NCBI GenBank assembly: GCA_039024315.1
Contig: JBCCQN010000017.1
Location: 1 to 64,000 of the forward strand
Reading direction: 5' to 3'
Length of the DNA: 64,000 nt
Source of the DNA: JBCAWW01 sp039024315
GTDB lineage: Bacteria > Bacteroidota > Bacteroidia > J057
In this document: piece by piece, positions 33,646 to 41,249 of the stretch
Layout of the letters: every line of letters starts with the position of its first letter
How positions within the stretch are numbered: the first letter of the stretch is position 1
The notes under the pieces: generated by a model
The model's database searches: none
Seen by the model: the letters and a program-made list of their open reading frames with translations, nothing else
What the model was told of the DNA's origin: nothing
Position numbers and translations under genes: made by a program

Positions 33646-34328
33646 TGCCCGAGGTTAACGGCCCAAGTGCCTGGGGTCTCAAGTTTGAAATCGGCAATTA
33701 CATCAAGCTCTTCAGACAATAGACGATCCTGCACTCGGTATTCAACAAAGACCTTGAGCGGAAATTTGGGGTCAAATATGATCAAACGAGAAGGCCCCTG
33801 CATATCGTATCGTCCACTAGAAATATTGATATTGAGACCGAGAATTTGCGTGGCGGCCGAAATGTTGATCTCAACTCTATTTTCACGATCATCGATCAGC
33901 TTGATGGAGTTACGACTAACGTGGCGCATACGCGCAATCGAGTACTCTCCTTTTAGGATTTCTTTGACGAACTGATCATTTTTCCAATTGGTCCAACGAC
34001 TGTTGTCGGTAATCTCCACTTCTCCAGCCCTACGCATATAACCTTTGCCATGTCTTTGCCCTTTTTTAAACTCCCCAATGTACTCGTCTCCATTGGCATA
34101 GGTTAGGCGGCCTTTACCATGAGGTAGGCCATTTTTAAACTCACCCATATACTCATCCTTACCAATCGCTTTACCGCGACCGTGGGCATATCCATTCTTA
34201 CAATCGCCTTCATAAACACCTTGGAGGTTATCCGCAGAAACGCGGCAATCAGCATTATCGTTCGCCGCAGGCGGAAACCAATAAATACTAAGCGCTAATA
34301 GCGCCAAAAGTGGAGAATAGTACTTCAT
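33642..34328 (-). CDS. MORN-repeat secreted protein
   Basis: 228 residues from the ATG at 34328 (MKYYSPLLALLALSIYWF); the longer frame overlaps the upstream metallopeptidase gene. After the signal come three to four MORN repeats (YEGDCKNGYAHGRGKAIGKD, YMGEFKNGLPHGKGRLTYAN, YIGEFKKGQRHGKGYM). The rest is an unclassified beta-rich C-terminal half (residues 120-228). MORN hairpins usually bind lipids or act as spacers. It starts 51 bases after the stop of the metallopeptidase gene in the same direction, so they are probably co-transcribed. The signal/mature junction PPAAND is encoded by a hairpin motif. Confidence 0.85.
   Translation of the reverse strand: MKYYSPLLALLALSIYWFPPAANDNADCRVSADNLQGVYEGDCKNGYAHGRGKAIGKDEYMGEFKNGLPHGKGRLTYANGDEYIGEFKKGQRHGKGYMRRAGEVEITDNSRWTNWKNDQFVKEILKGEYSIARMRHVSRNSIKLIDDRENRVEINISAATQILGLNINISSGRYDMQGPSRLIIFDPKFPLKVFVEYRVQDRLLSEELDVIADFKLETPGTWAVNLGH
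34259..34273 (-). repeat. Hairpin-AACG motif, stem CGCC/GGCG
   Basis: On the minus strand: CGCC, loop TGC, GGCG, AACGAT (last base of the core differs). In the MORN gene, sense. Confidence 0.6.
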
Positions 34329-34378
34329 AGAATTGGAGTTTGTTAGTATAGAGGAATTTACGGCATTTATGCCATAAA

Positions 34379-36031
34379 TCACAGTCCAAGGACTGACAGA
34401 CCTTGCTCAAAAACAATATCCACCGGGATGCCGGCATCACCTAAACGATCTAAGTCCGCCTGTAATTCTGTCCCAACAAGCCCCATCTCATCGGTCAACT
34501 TTTTGACGCCCTCATAATCACCATCTCCTTGCAACATCAAGATTTTGTTAGAGAGAGAAGTCATCGCTTTTTGCATATTATCAAAATCTACGCGGTAGGT
34601 GCCAGTCTCTGGATCACGGGCGATCGCTCCCTCCTTCACAAAGTGATTGAAGCGAACCATATTGGCCCTGCCATGCGCACTAGAGGCGCCAAAGCGGACC
34701 GAACGAAAAATCGAAGCTACGAAGGTTACATAATTATCCATTAATTCGCCATCGGGAATCTCCCCCTTTTCAAATAGCTGGGTAACCATATAAAGCCCGA
34801 GCACATCCGCTTTGCCTTCTTCGAGCGCAGAGGCCAATTCTTTGAGATTCTCACGCACCTTACCTTTACCATTGATGGTTTCTTTGATGCCTAGGCCGTG
34901 AGCCACTTCGTGGAACATCGTATTGCCAAAAAACGCCTCAAAAGTAATGTGCTTACGTTGATCTTCGGCAATCAACAAGCCAGACAAGGGTACCAAAATC
35001 TTATCAAATTTAGCACGCATAGCGTTTTTGAGCTGCAAGCGTCTTGTGCCATGGCTCAATTGTACTTCTTCGTCATTGGGTAAATTGACGGCAATAGTCT
35101 TGCTACCAGCATTGCAATCCCCCGCATAATAAACCACATCATAAGCACCCAGCTGAGAATTACGACCAGGAGTTTCTTGCTTATAAGCGTCAGGCACTGG
35201 CAGTCCGCGCTGTAATTCAGGCAAGAAGCTAGCATAACGTTCCAGGCGTTTGGTCCAAGACTTGTCTTTGACGAGAATGTAACTTTCGTGCGCGGCCTTA
35301 TAGCCAAATAATTGATCCTCATAGGTCTCAATCGGACCGATTATTACGTCTATGCCATTGTCTTGCATTTCCATCCAAGCGATATCGCTCTCTTTATAAT
35401 CATCGCTCAACAAGGCCTGAGCACGCAGCTTGAGGTACTTTTTTAAGCTCTCTTGCTCCGCAAGTACGGCAACATTGGCGTTGAGGATATCGGCCACTTT
35501 CCACACTTGTTCAGCATACGCTTGGTGATAGGGTACGGTCATAAGCGCTCCCTTATCATCACGACGAATTAGCGTGTATAGGCTCGCCTTGGCAGGATCG
35601 GCAAAGGCTTCAAACTCCTCCTTGGTCATATCAACTGGATAAAAATTTGCGCCTAAAGGCTTCTCTTCTACCCCATCGATAAATGGCTTATTAGCGGCCA
35701 AACGATCCCACGGACCGTAGTTGATTTTCATAAAAGTACGCTCCTCTTCACTTAAGGTCATGCTCGCTAGCTTATCGGCAATTGGGGTAGGAAGTGCTTC
35801 CTCTTGAAACAGCTGATCCATGATTTTGGCTGCGGGAATCAGCAAGCTGACCATTTGCTTTTCATTTTCGGTAAGCTGGCTTATATCAGTAGTCAGACGG
35901 ACGCTTTCATAGATGCCTAGGCGTTCGGCGACATAAGCATTTTCGGTTGTAGGCTTCGCGGATTGTGTAGCATTTTGCTGGCAAGCCACAAGGCTAGACA
36001 AGCAAATTATCATCCCAAGAATTCTCTTCAT
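34379..36031 (-). CDS. M49-like (dipeptidyl-peptidase III family) zinc metallopeptidase, lipoprotein
   Basis: 550 residues. Lipobox ICLSSLVAC at the N-terminus. The zinc site is FHEVAHGLGIKE (HExxH) with the downstream ligand in ALEEGKADVLGLYMV (EExxAD). This matches the short Bacteroidota branch of peptidase family M49, which uses HExxH rather than the HExxxH of eukaryotic DPP III. GPWDRLAANKPFIDG and EDQLFGYKAAHESYILVKD are other family-like stretches. It should remove dipeptides or act as a peptide hydrolase outside the cytoplasm. Transcribed with the MORN gene downstream. Full length and no missing catalytic residue. Confidence 0.83.
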   Translation of the reverse strand: MKRILGMIICLSSLVACQQNATQSAKPTTENAYVAERLGIYESVRLTTDISQLTENEKQMVSLLIPAAKIMDQLFQEEALPTPIADKLASMTLSEEERTFMKINYGPWDRLAANKPFIDGVEEKPLGANFYPVDMTKEEFEAFADPAKASLYTLIRRDDKGALMTVPYHQAYAEQVWKVADILNANVAVLAEQESLKKYLKLRAQALLSDDYKESDIAWMEMQDNGIDVIIGPIETYEDQLFGYKAAHESYILVKDKSWTKRLERYASFLPELQRGLPVPDAYKQETPGRNSQLGAYDVVYYAGDCNAGSKTIAVNLPNDEEVQLSHGTRRLQLKNAMRAKFDKILVPLSGLLIAEDQRKHITFEAFFGNTMFHEVAHGLGIKETINGKGKVRENLKELASALEEGKADVLGLYMVTQLFEKGEIPDGELMDNYVTFVASIFRSVRFGASSAHGRANMVRFNHFVKEGAIARDPETGTYRVDFDNMQKAMTSLSNKILMLQGDGDYEGVKKLTDEMGLVGTELQADLDRLGDAGIPVDIVFEQGLSVLGL

Positions 36032-36052
36032 AAGTAAGTAGTAGGTTGGTTT

Positions 36053-36060
36053 TAGGTTTG
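36053..36060 (+). promoter_or_regulatory. Possible -7 element (TAGGTTTG) of the sulfatase gene
   Basis: Exact TAnnTTTG match, 32 bases before the sulfatase ATG, in the 61-base divergent gap. No matching -33 TTG at the expected distance. Confidence 0.35.
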
Positions 36061-36092
36061 CGTAATTTACTTAAATTAGAAAAAAACCCCTT

Positions 36093-37598
36093 ATGCGCAC
36101 CCTAACCTTTGCTCTGATTTTACTCTACCTTATTCTATCTTTCTTCGGCTGCGCCGAACCCACTCCCCCGCCCTCACCGCCGAATATAGTATTCATTTTG
36201 GCAGATGATTTGGGCATAGGGGATCCTCAGATCTATAATCCTGCTAGTGCCATCCCCACCCCCAATATGGATCGTTTAGGCAATGCAGGTATGCGCTTCC
36301 ATGATATGCACACTCCTTCTGCGGTTTGTACCCCTACTCGCTACGGGATCTTGACGGGGCGTTACGCATGGCGGTCTAGACTCAAATCAGGTGTGCTGGT
36401 AGGGCAAGATCCACCGCTGATCGAGCCAGAACAAAGCACTATTGCAGAGATGCTCCAAGCGCAATCCTATCACACTGCAGTAATCGGAAAATGGCACCTT
36501 GGCTTGGGGTGGCAGAAGAAACGCGAAAAAGACCCTATTGCTTATGGCGCACCTTGGTCCGTAGATTCTCTCAATATTGATTTTAGCCTACCCCTTACCG
36601 ATAGTCCCAATGACCATGGTTTTAGCTACAGTTATATCATACCCTCTAGCTTAGATATTCAACCTTATTGCTATATCGAAGATCACAAAGTCCTAGGATT
36701 GCCCATGGCGTTCACCGCAGGTGTAGCCCAAGATACAGCAGGCAGAGGCGTATTTTGGCGCTATGGAGAAGTAGCTAGTAATTTTTCCTTTACAGATGTG
36801 CTTGACCATCTTGGAGAAAAAGCGGTGCAGTATCTAGAGGAACGCAGTGAATCTTCTCAGCCCTTTTTTCTTTATCTGCCCCTTAGCGCACCTCACACCC
36901 CTTGGTTACCCGGAAAAGCTTACGAAGGCAATAGTCAAGCCGGTACTTATGGTGATTTTGTTTCTCATGTCGATGATATCTTAGGTAAGGTCTTAAATCA
37001 ATTAGACTCCACTGGTTTGGCCCAAAATACCATCCTTGTTTTCACCTCTGATAATGGGGCCCACTGGACTCCTAATGATAAATCTCGCTTTGCTCACCGT
37101 GCTAACGGGAAACTTAGAGGTCAAAAAGCGGATATCTGGGAAGCTGGCCACAGAGTACCTTTTTTTATTAGATGGCCCGGTCAAATTGCCCCCAAAAGCG
37201 AGAATCATACTACTGTCTGTTTGACGGATTTTATGGTAACTGTCCAACAGATTGTTGGAGCGAATTTGCCTCCAGATGCGGCTGAGGACAGTTACGATCT
37301 AAGCCCATTGTTGCGAGGTGAGAGTTTAGCACCGGCACGACCTCCAGTAGTACATCATTCTGCTCAAGGTCATTTTGCTATTCGAGACGGCGATTGGAAA
37401 TTAATTCTGCGCCCAGGTTCAGGGGGTTTTTCGGCCCCCAGAGCTCCAGAAGGAGAGGAAGGCCAACTTTATCAACTCCAACGAGATCCTCAAGAACAGA
37501 GTAATTTATACGCAGATTATCCTGATAAAGTCACCGAACTAAGTCAAAAACTAGCCGAGATTAGAGGGCAAGTCCCTACTAAACCTCCAACGCCTTAA
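36093..37598 (+). CDS. Family S1 sulfatase, lipoprotein
   Basis: 501 residues. Hydrophobic signal with lipobox LILSFFGC. Sulfatase core: NIVFILADDLGIGD with metal-binding aspartates, the formylglycine motif CTPTR (Cys about 79, in SAVCTPTRYGILTGRY), IGKWHLGLGW, the second metal-site region FTSDNGAHWTPN, and GQKADIWEAGHRVPFFIRWPG. All active-site elements are intact. The cysteine must be oxidised to formylglycine by a maturase not seen here. It hydrolyses sulfate esters, probably of sulfated polysaccharide, at the cell surface; substrate subclass not assignable by eye. A small lipoprotein gene follows by 3 bases. One hairpin motif lies at 36708-36723. Confidence 0.92.
   Translation: MRTLTFALILLYLILSFFGCAEPTPPPSPPNIVFILADDLGIGDPQIYNPASAIPTPNMDRLGNAGMRFHDMHTPSAVCTPTRYGILTGRYAWRSRLKSGVLVGQDPPLIEPEQSTIAEMLQAQSYHTAVIGKWHLGLGWQKKREKDPIAYGAPWSVDSLNIDFSLPLTDSPNDHGFSYSYIIPSSLDIQPYCYIEDHKVLGLPMAFTAGVAQDTAGRGVFWRYGEVASNFSFTDVLDHLGEKAVQYLEERSESSQPFFLYLPLSAPHTPWLPGKAYEGNSQAGTYGDFVSHVDDILGKVLNQLDSTGLAQNTILVFTSDNGAHWTPNDKSRFAHRANGKLRGQKADIWEAGHRVPFFIRWPGQIAPKSENHTTVCLTDFMVTVQQIVGANLPPDAAEDSYDLSPLLRGESLAPARPPVVHHSAQGHFAIRDGDWKLILRPGSGGFSAPRAPEGEEGQLYQLQRDPQEQSNLYADYPDKVTELSQKLAEIRGQVPTKPPTP
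36708..36723 (-). repeat. Hairpin-AACGC motif, stem CACC/GGTG
   Basis: On the minus strand: CACC, loop TGC, GGTG, AACGCC. In the sulfatase gene, antisense. The same stem and loop recur at 59500. Confidence 0.7.
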
Positions 37599-37601
37599 TC
37601 T

Positions 37602-38006
37602 ATGAGACAATTGTTTTTCCTCTGTATGGTCTTTTTCCTTTTTTGCTGCTGCGCAGAACGCGGGGACCAAATGCCAGCATCTGTCTATGTAAACATAGAC
37701 GATTTTACCCATCAATATCCACCAGGTAGTAACAAGGCCTTGCCCATTGCTATCAAAACTTTTGGTCAAGCTTGGCAAGGAGAAATCCAATTGGACTTAT
37801 TGCAAAATGATTCTGTGCTACAGCAATGGACGCATGCCTATCAAGCAGTGGCTGATACTGTCCAGACCACCCAAATTGAGATACAACTGCCTATGGAGGA
37901 AGGCATATATCATCTCCAAGCCAGCATTCAGAACTTTGCAAATGAAGTCGTGAAGAGCCGTAGATTGATTGAAATAAAAACGCCTGTCCGAGTAAAAATC
38001 AATTAG
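37602..38006 (+). CDS. Small lipoprotein, sulfatase-associated
   Basis: 134 residues. Signal MRQLFFLCMVFFLFCCC, with several cysteines at the lipobox, then AERGDQMPAS. The mature protein looks like one Ig-like or fibronectin-like beta sandwich (ALPIAIKTFGQAWQGEIQLDLL, QTTQIEIQLPMEEGIYHLQASI, KSRRLIEI). This pattern is seen in carbohydrate-handling proteins as an accessory domain. It starts 3 bases after the sulfatase stop, so the pair is co-translated. It overlaps the convergent aldo/keto reductase gene by four bases. A hairpin motif encodes the cysteine cluster and AER. Confidence 0.75.
   Translation: MRQLFFLCMVFFLFCCCAERGDQMPASVYVNIDDFTHQYPPGSNKALPIAIKTFGQAWQGEIQLDLLQNDSVLQQWTHAYQAVADTVQTTQIEIQLPMEEGIYHLQASIQNFANEVVKSRRLIEIKTPVRVKIN
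37646..37661 (+). repeat. Hairpin-AACGC motif, stem CTGC/GCAG
   Basis: CTGC, loop TGC, GCAG, AACGCG. It encodes the end of the lipobox of the small lipoprotein, sense. Confidence 0.75.
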
Positions 38007-38821
38007 TCCCAATCAGGACCATTGCCAGGATTGACCAAGCGGCCTTCTGCACTTCCCAAAGCAGTAATCTGCTCCATCTCCTCAGCACTTAGCTCAAAAT
38101 CGAAGATCTCCATATTGGCTTTCAAGTTACGCACTTTACCCGTCCTTGGAATCGCAATACAATTCTGTTGCATCAGCCAACGGAGCGTAATCTGGGTTTC
38201 GTGCTTGTCGTACTTATCCGCGATCGCCTTGATGGTAGCGTTTCCGATGACTTTACCTTGGGCGATAGGGCTGTAAGCCGTCAGCGAGATATTATGCTCA
38301 CGCATAAAGCCCAGCAACTTACTTTGATCCAAAAAGGGATGATATTCCACCTGATTGGTGAAGACTTCAATTCCCGCAGCTAGACATTGCTTCAGTAGAG
38401 CTATGGGAAAATTACTCACGCCGATGTGCTTAGCCCAGCCCTTATCCTTGGCTTTTTGCAATGATTCTAAGGATTCCTCCAGAGGAATATCTCGATTAGG
38501 CCAATGGATTAGTAACAAATCTGCATAATCAAGCCCTAAGTCCTCCAAACTTTGCTCTGTGGAACTCAAGAAATCAGCCTTACCAATCCTATCCTGCCTG
38601 ACTTTAGTGGTGAGGAAAATCTCTTCTCTGGCGACACTAGACAGCTGAATTGCTTGGCCAACTTCTTTTTCATTGTCATAGTATTGGGCGGTATCTATGT
38701 GGCGATAACCTGCATCTAAAGCTGCACCAACCATTTCAACGGCTAATGCGCCGCGAATATCCCAAGTACCATACCCGAGCATCGGAAAATCAGCATCATT
38801 TTGTTTATAAGAGGGGATCAT
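38003..38821 (-). CDS. Aldo/keto reductase
   Basis: 272 residues, typical of the short 2,5-diketo-D-gluconate reductase-like branch (AKR5). An NADPH-dependent TIM barrel reducing carbonyls. Catalytic tetrad visible: Asp and Tyr in GYRHIDTAQYYDNEKEVG, Lys in IFLTTKVRQD, and His in LLLIHWPN. The cofactor-phosphate-binding end IPRTGKVRNLKANMEIFDF is present, as is WAKHIGVSNF. Cytoplasmic; physiological substrate unknown. It overlaps the convergent small-lipoprotein gene by four bases with no terminator between. Confidence 0.93.
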   Translation of the reverse strand: MIPSYKQNDADFPMLGYGTWDIRGALAVEMVGAALDAGYRHIDTAQYYDNEKEVGQAIQLSSVAREEIFLTTKVRQDRIGKADFLSSTEQSLEDLGLDYADLLLIHWPNRDIPLEESLESLQKAKDKGWAKHIGVSNFPIALLKQCLAAGIEVFTNQVEYHPFLDQSKLLGFMREHNISLTAYSPIAQGKVIGNATIKAIADKYDKHETQITLRWLMQQNCIAIPRTGKVRNLKANMEIFDFELSAEEMEQITALGSAEGRLVNPGNGPDWD

Positions 38822-38872
38822 ATTGAGTTCTTTTTTCTATGAACTCGAACCTAAGCAAGATTGTTAAAAGCA

Positions 38873-38904
38873 CAAAAAAGGAGGCTAAGCAAAGCTTAAC
38901 CTCC
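38873..38904 (-). terminator. Terminator of the VWA lipoprotein gene
   Basis: On the minus strand GGAGGTTAAGC-TTT-GCTTAGCCTCC (one mismatch) is followed by six T. It is 20 bases after the stop at 38926. Confidence 0.87.
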
Positions 38905-38925
38905 CGGCAAAAATTATAACGGAAA

Positions 38926-41043
38926 CTATCTTTTTATCACGCGGCTACTGCTGCTCGAAGAACTAGAGCGACGGCTTTCTGCGGCTCTTCTTTGCTGTTC
39001 TTGCTGCGCTTTTTGACGAGCTTGAGCTTCGCGGCGTTCCTGCTGAGCCTGAGCGGCACGACGTTGTTCGGCCTGACGACGGGCTTCCGCTTCGCGACGC
39101 TCTTGCTGAGCCTGAGCGGTACGACGTTGTTCGGCCTGACGACGAGCTTCGGCTTCACGACGCTCTTGCTGGGCCTGAGCAGCACGACGCTCCTCGGCTT
39201 GACGACGAGCTTCGGCTTCACGACGTTCTTGCTGTACTTGAGCCGCACGACGCTCCTCGGCTTGACGACGAGCTTCTGCTTCACGACGCTCTTGCTGGGC
39301 CTGAGCAGCACGACGCTCCTCAGCTTGGCGACGAGCTTCTGCTTCACGGCGCTCTTGCTGTACTTGGGCTGCACGACGCTCCTCAGCCTGACGACGAGCT
39401 TCTGCTTCACGACGTTCTTGCTGTACTTGCGCTGCACGACGCTCCTCAGCCTGACGGCGGGCTTCAGCTTCACGACGTTCTTGCTGTACTTGAGCCGCAC
39501 GACGCTCCTGTTGTAATTGCGCCGCACGACGCTGTTCTGCTTGACGGTCAACTGATGGACTAGTACGAGTCGGTGTTGTACGGCTCGGACGTGTCTCAGC
39601 AGGGCTAGTGCGACTAGGACTGGTACGCGTCGGGGTTGTACGGCTTGGACGTGTCTCAGTAGGGCTAGTGCGACTAGGGCTGGTACGGGTCGGGGTCGTA
39701 CGGCTTGGACGTGTCTCAGCAGGGCTAGTGCGACTTGGGCTGGTACGGGTCGGGGTCGTACGGCTTGGACGTGTCTCAGCAGGGCTGGTGCGACTTGGGC
39801 TGGTACGGGACGGTGTTGTCCGACTCGGACGGGTCTGAGAAGCACTCGTACGTGGACCAGAGTTGCTGGGAGTACGCGTAATCTCGCGACGACCAGACTG
39901 AGTTCCTGTACCCGCAGGGCGGATAGTACCGGCTACAGCTGCGTTGAAGCTTCCAAACTCTGCACGAGTGCTTTGACGACTTGGATTCGCTTGGCGGATC
40001 ACCCCGCGACGCTGTGCATGCAAAGCTTTAATCTTACGATTCAACTCTTCACGTTCGCGACGCTTGTCGGCAACATAGTCATTCGCTTGGCGGATAGACA
40101 TGCCTCGCATATCACGTGGCCACTGATTTCTTGGTAGGTCTTCAAGACGTACTTGTCCACAACCAATCGCGTCTACCAAATCCCAACGAGGGTTGAAGTA
40201 AAACGGTCCAGTCTTAACGTAAGTTCTTACTGAGTACCAAGAGTATCCATATGATTGGAAGTACTGGTCTTGACGGATACAGCGGTCATAGTAAGTTGCA
40301 CCATAAGCACCATAAGGCAAGAATGTCTGGTTATAGTACACGTTCAAATCGCAGATCTGACGGTCATATACAGTATTGTAAGGATTGTAGGGCTGTGCAA
40401 AATCCATAGCAGCATAGGTTCCACAAGAGTTTGCCCCTTCTCTCCATCCCATGGCGATGCCATCGTTGAAGCTACCTGCAAACAAGGTATGTACTTCAAT
40501 GTCGCGGCCACATGCCTGGTCTATCGCACGGTAAGGATTTACTGGTCCGCGTTGGAAGGATTCATTACCTGCTACAAAAATCATTTTGATATCCTGAGGA
40601 TTGCGGCTCCAATTCAGCTCACGGGTAGCGCGTTCGATGGCTAAGCCAACGTACTCTTTGCGACCACGTGAATCAAGCTGCCATAATTCATCGGCAATCC
40701 AATCAAGCTCGGTAGTCAATGGCACCACTTGGCGGACATAATCTCTTCCTTTGCCAATGCGCTTATTGCCATACTCATAAAGAGCGATTTCGAGTTGAGG
40801 GGGACGTTGACCATCATACTGATACATCAACTCCTCTACTACATACCAAAATTCAGTTTTTGCGTGCTCCAACAGATCATCCATACTACCTGAAGTATCA
40901 AGTATTAAGGCTATCTGAATTTTGTTTGGTCCATATTGAGGAGGCGGACTAGTCGTTCGACCTCGGTCGCTGACGGTCCTGAACTGAAAACAGGAAGTCA
41001 AGCTCAATAAGACTAAAAGGAGGGGAAGGTAAAGGGCTCTCAT
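38926..41043 (-). CDS. VWA-domain lipoprotein with long repetitive C-terminus
   Basis: 705 residues. Lipobox VLLSLTSC. A von Willebrand A domain occupies about residues 40-200: MIDAS motif IALILDTSGSMDDLLEHA, then GRKEYVGLAIERAT and IKMIFVAGNES. In the last the usual aspartate is replaced, so metal binding may be partial. Residues 200-300 are Tyr/Asn-rich. The C-terminal 330 residues are low complexity in two tracts: five 20-residue Thr/Pro/Arg/Ser repeats (unit TRPSRTTPTRTSPSRTSPAE), then seven to eight 20-residue charged repeats (unit QQERREAEARRQAEERRAAQ). It ends in Ser8 and a basic tail. The second tract should be a long single helix, reaching from the outer membrane into the periplasm or outwards. 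A lone gene with its own terminator. Confidence 0.82.
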   Translation of the reverse strand: MRALYLPLLLVLLSLTSCFQFRTVSDRGRTTSPPPQYGPNKIQIALILDTSGSMDDLLEHAKTEFWYVVEELMYQYDGQRPPQLEIALYEYGNKRIGKGRDYVRQVVPLTTELDWIADELWQLDSRGRKEYVGLAIERATRELNWSRNPQDIKMIFVAGNESFQRGPVNPYRAIDQACGRDIEVHTLFAGSFNDGIAMGWREGANSCGTYAAMDFAQPYNPYNTVYDRQICDLNVYYNQTFLPYGAYGATYYDRCIRQDQYFQSYGYSWYSVRTYVKTGPFYFNPRWDLVDAIGCGQVRLEDLPRNQWPRDMRGMSIRQANDYVADKRREREELNRKIKALHAQRRGVIRQANPSRQSTRAEFGSFNAAVAGTIRPAGTGTQSGRREITRTPSNSGPRTSASQTRPSRTTPSRTSPSRTSPAETRPSRTTPTRTSPSRTSPAETRPSRTTPTRTSPSRTSPTETRPSRTTPTRTSPSRTSPAETRPSRTTPTRTSPSVDRQAEQRRAAQLQQERRAAQVQQERREAEARRQAEERRAAQVQQERREAEARRQAEERRAAQVQQERREAEARRQAEERRAAQAQQERREAEARRQAEERRAAQVQQERREAEARRQAEERRAAQAQQERREAEARRQAEQRRTAQAQQERREAEARRQAEQRRAAQAQQERREAQARQKAQQEQQRRAAESRRSSSSSSSSRVIKR
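39037..39540. repeat. Tandem 60-bp repeat, about 7-8 units (Glu/Arg/Ala/Gln tract)
   Basis: 60-bp units, near identical, encoding the charged helix of the VWA lipoprotein. Differences between units are mostly synonymous or Val/Ala and Glu/Gln swaps. The repeats lack stops in other frames, which creates long shadow frames on both strands. Confidence 0.88.
39541..39845. repeat. Tandem 60-bp repeat, about 5 units (Thr/Pro/Arg/Ser tract)
   Basis: 60-bp units encoding the Thr/Pro/Arg/Ser linker of the VWA lipoprotein. It has the same period as the neighbouring charged tract but an unrelated sequence. Copy number is likely to vary between strains. Confidence 0.88.
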
Positions 41044-41249
41044 AGCGTATAATTTAGATGAAACAATTTGGGTGGCGTTTCCTATTTGTACGCAAATTCG
41101 AGTCAGACTTTCTGTTTACAAAGCCGAAATATACAAGCGTGGTAATATTATCAAAAATCGTGGGAGCAGAGCGGACAAACGTGTAATACTTTGCCCAAAC
41201 AATTGTATCAGGGCTGCTCAAAATTCAAATATTTCGCGATATTGCGGCC

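Noticed and set aside
38003..38025. Possible frameshift between the small lipoprotein and the aldo/keto reductase
   Set aside because: The genes are convergent and simply overlap by four bases; both ends are normal.
38937..39845. 302-codon minus frame, and 174-, 76-codon plus frames over the VWA repeat region
   Set aside because: They are other-phase readings of 60-bp tandem repeats lacking stops. Composition is monotone (Arg/Val/Leu or Leu/Thr/Phe) with no domain.
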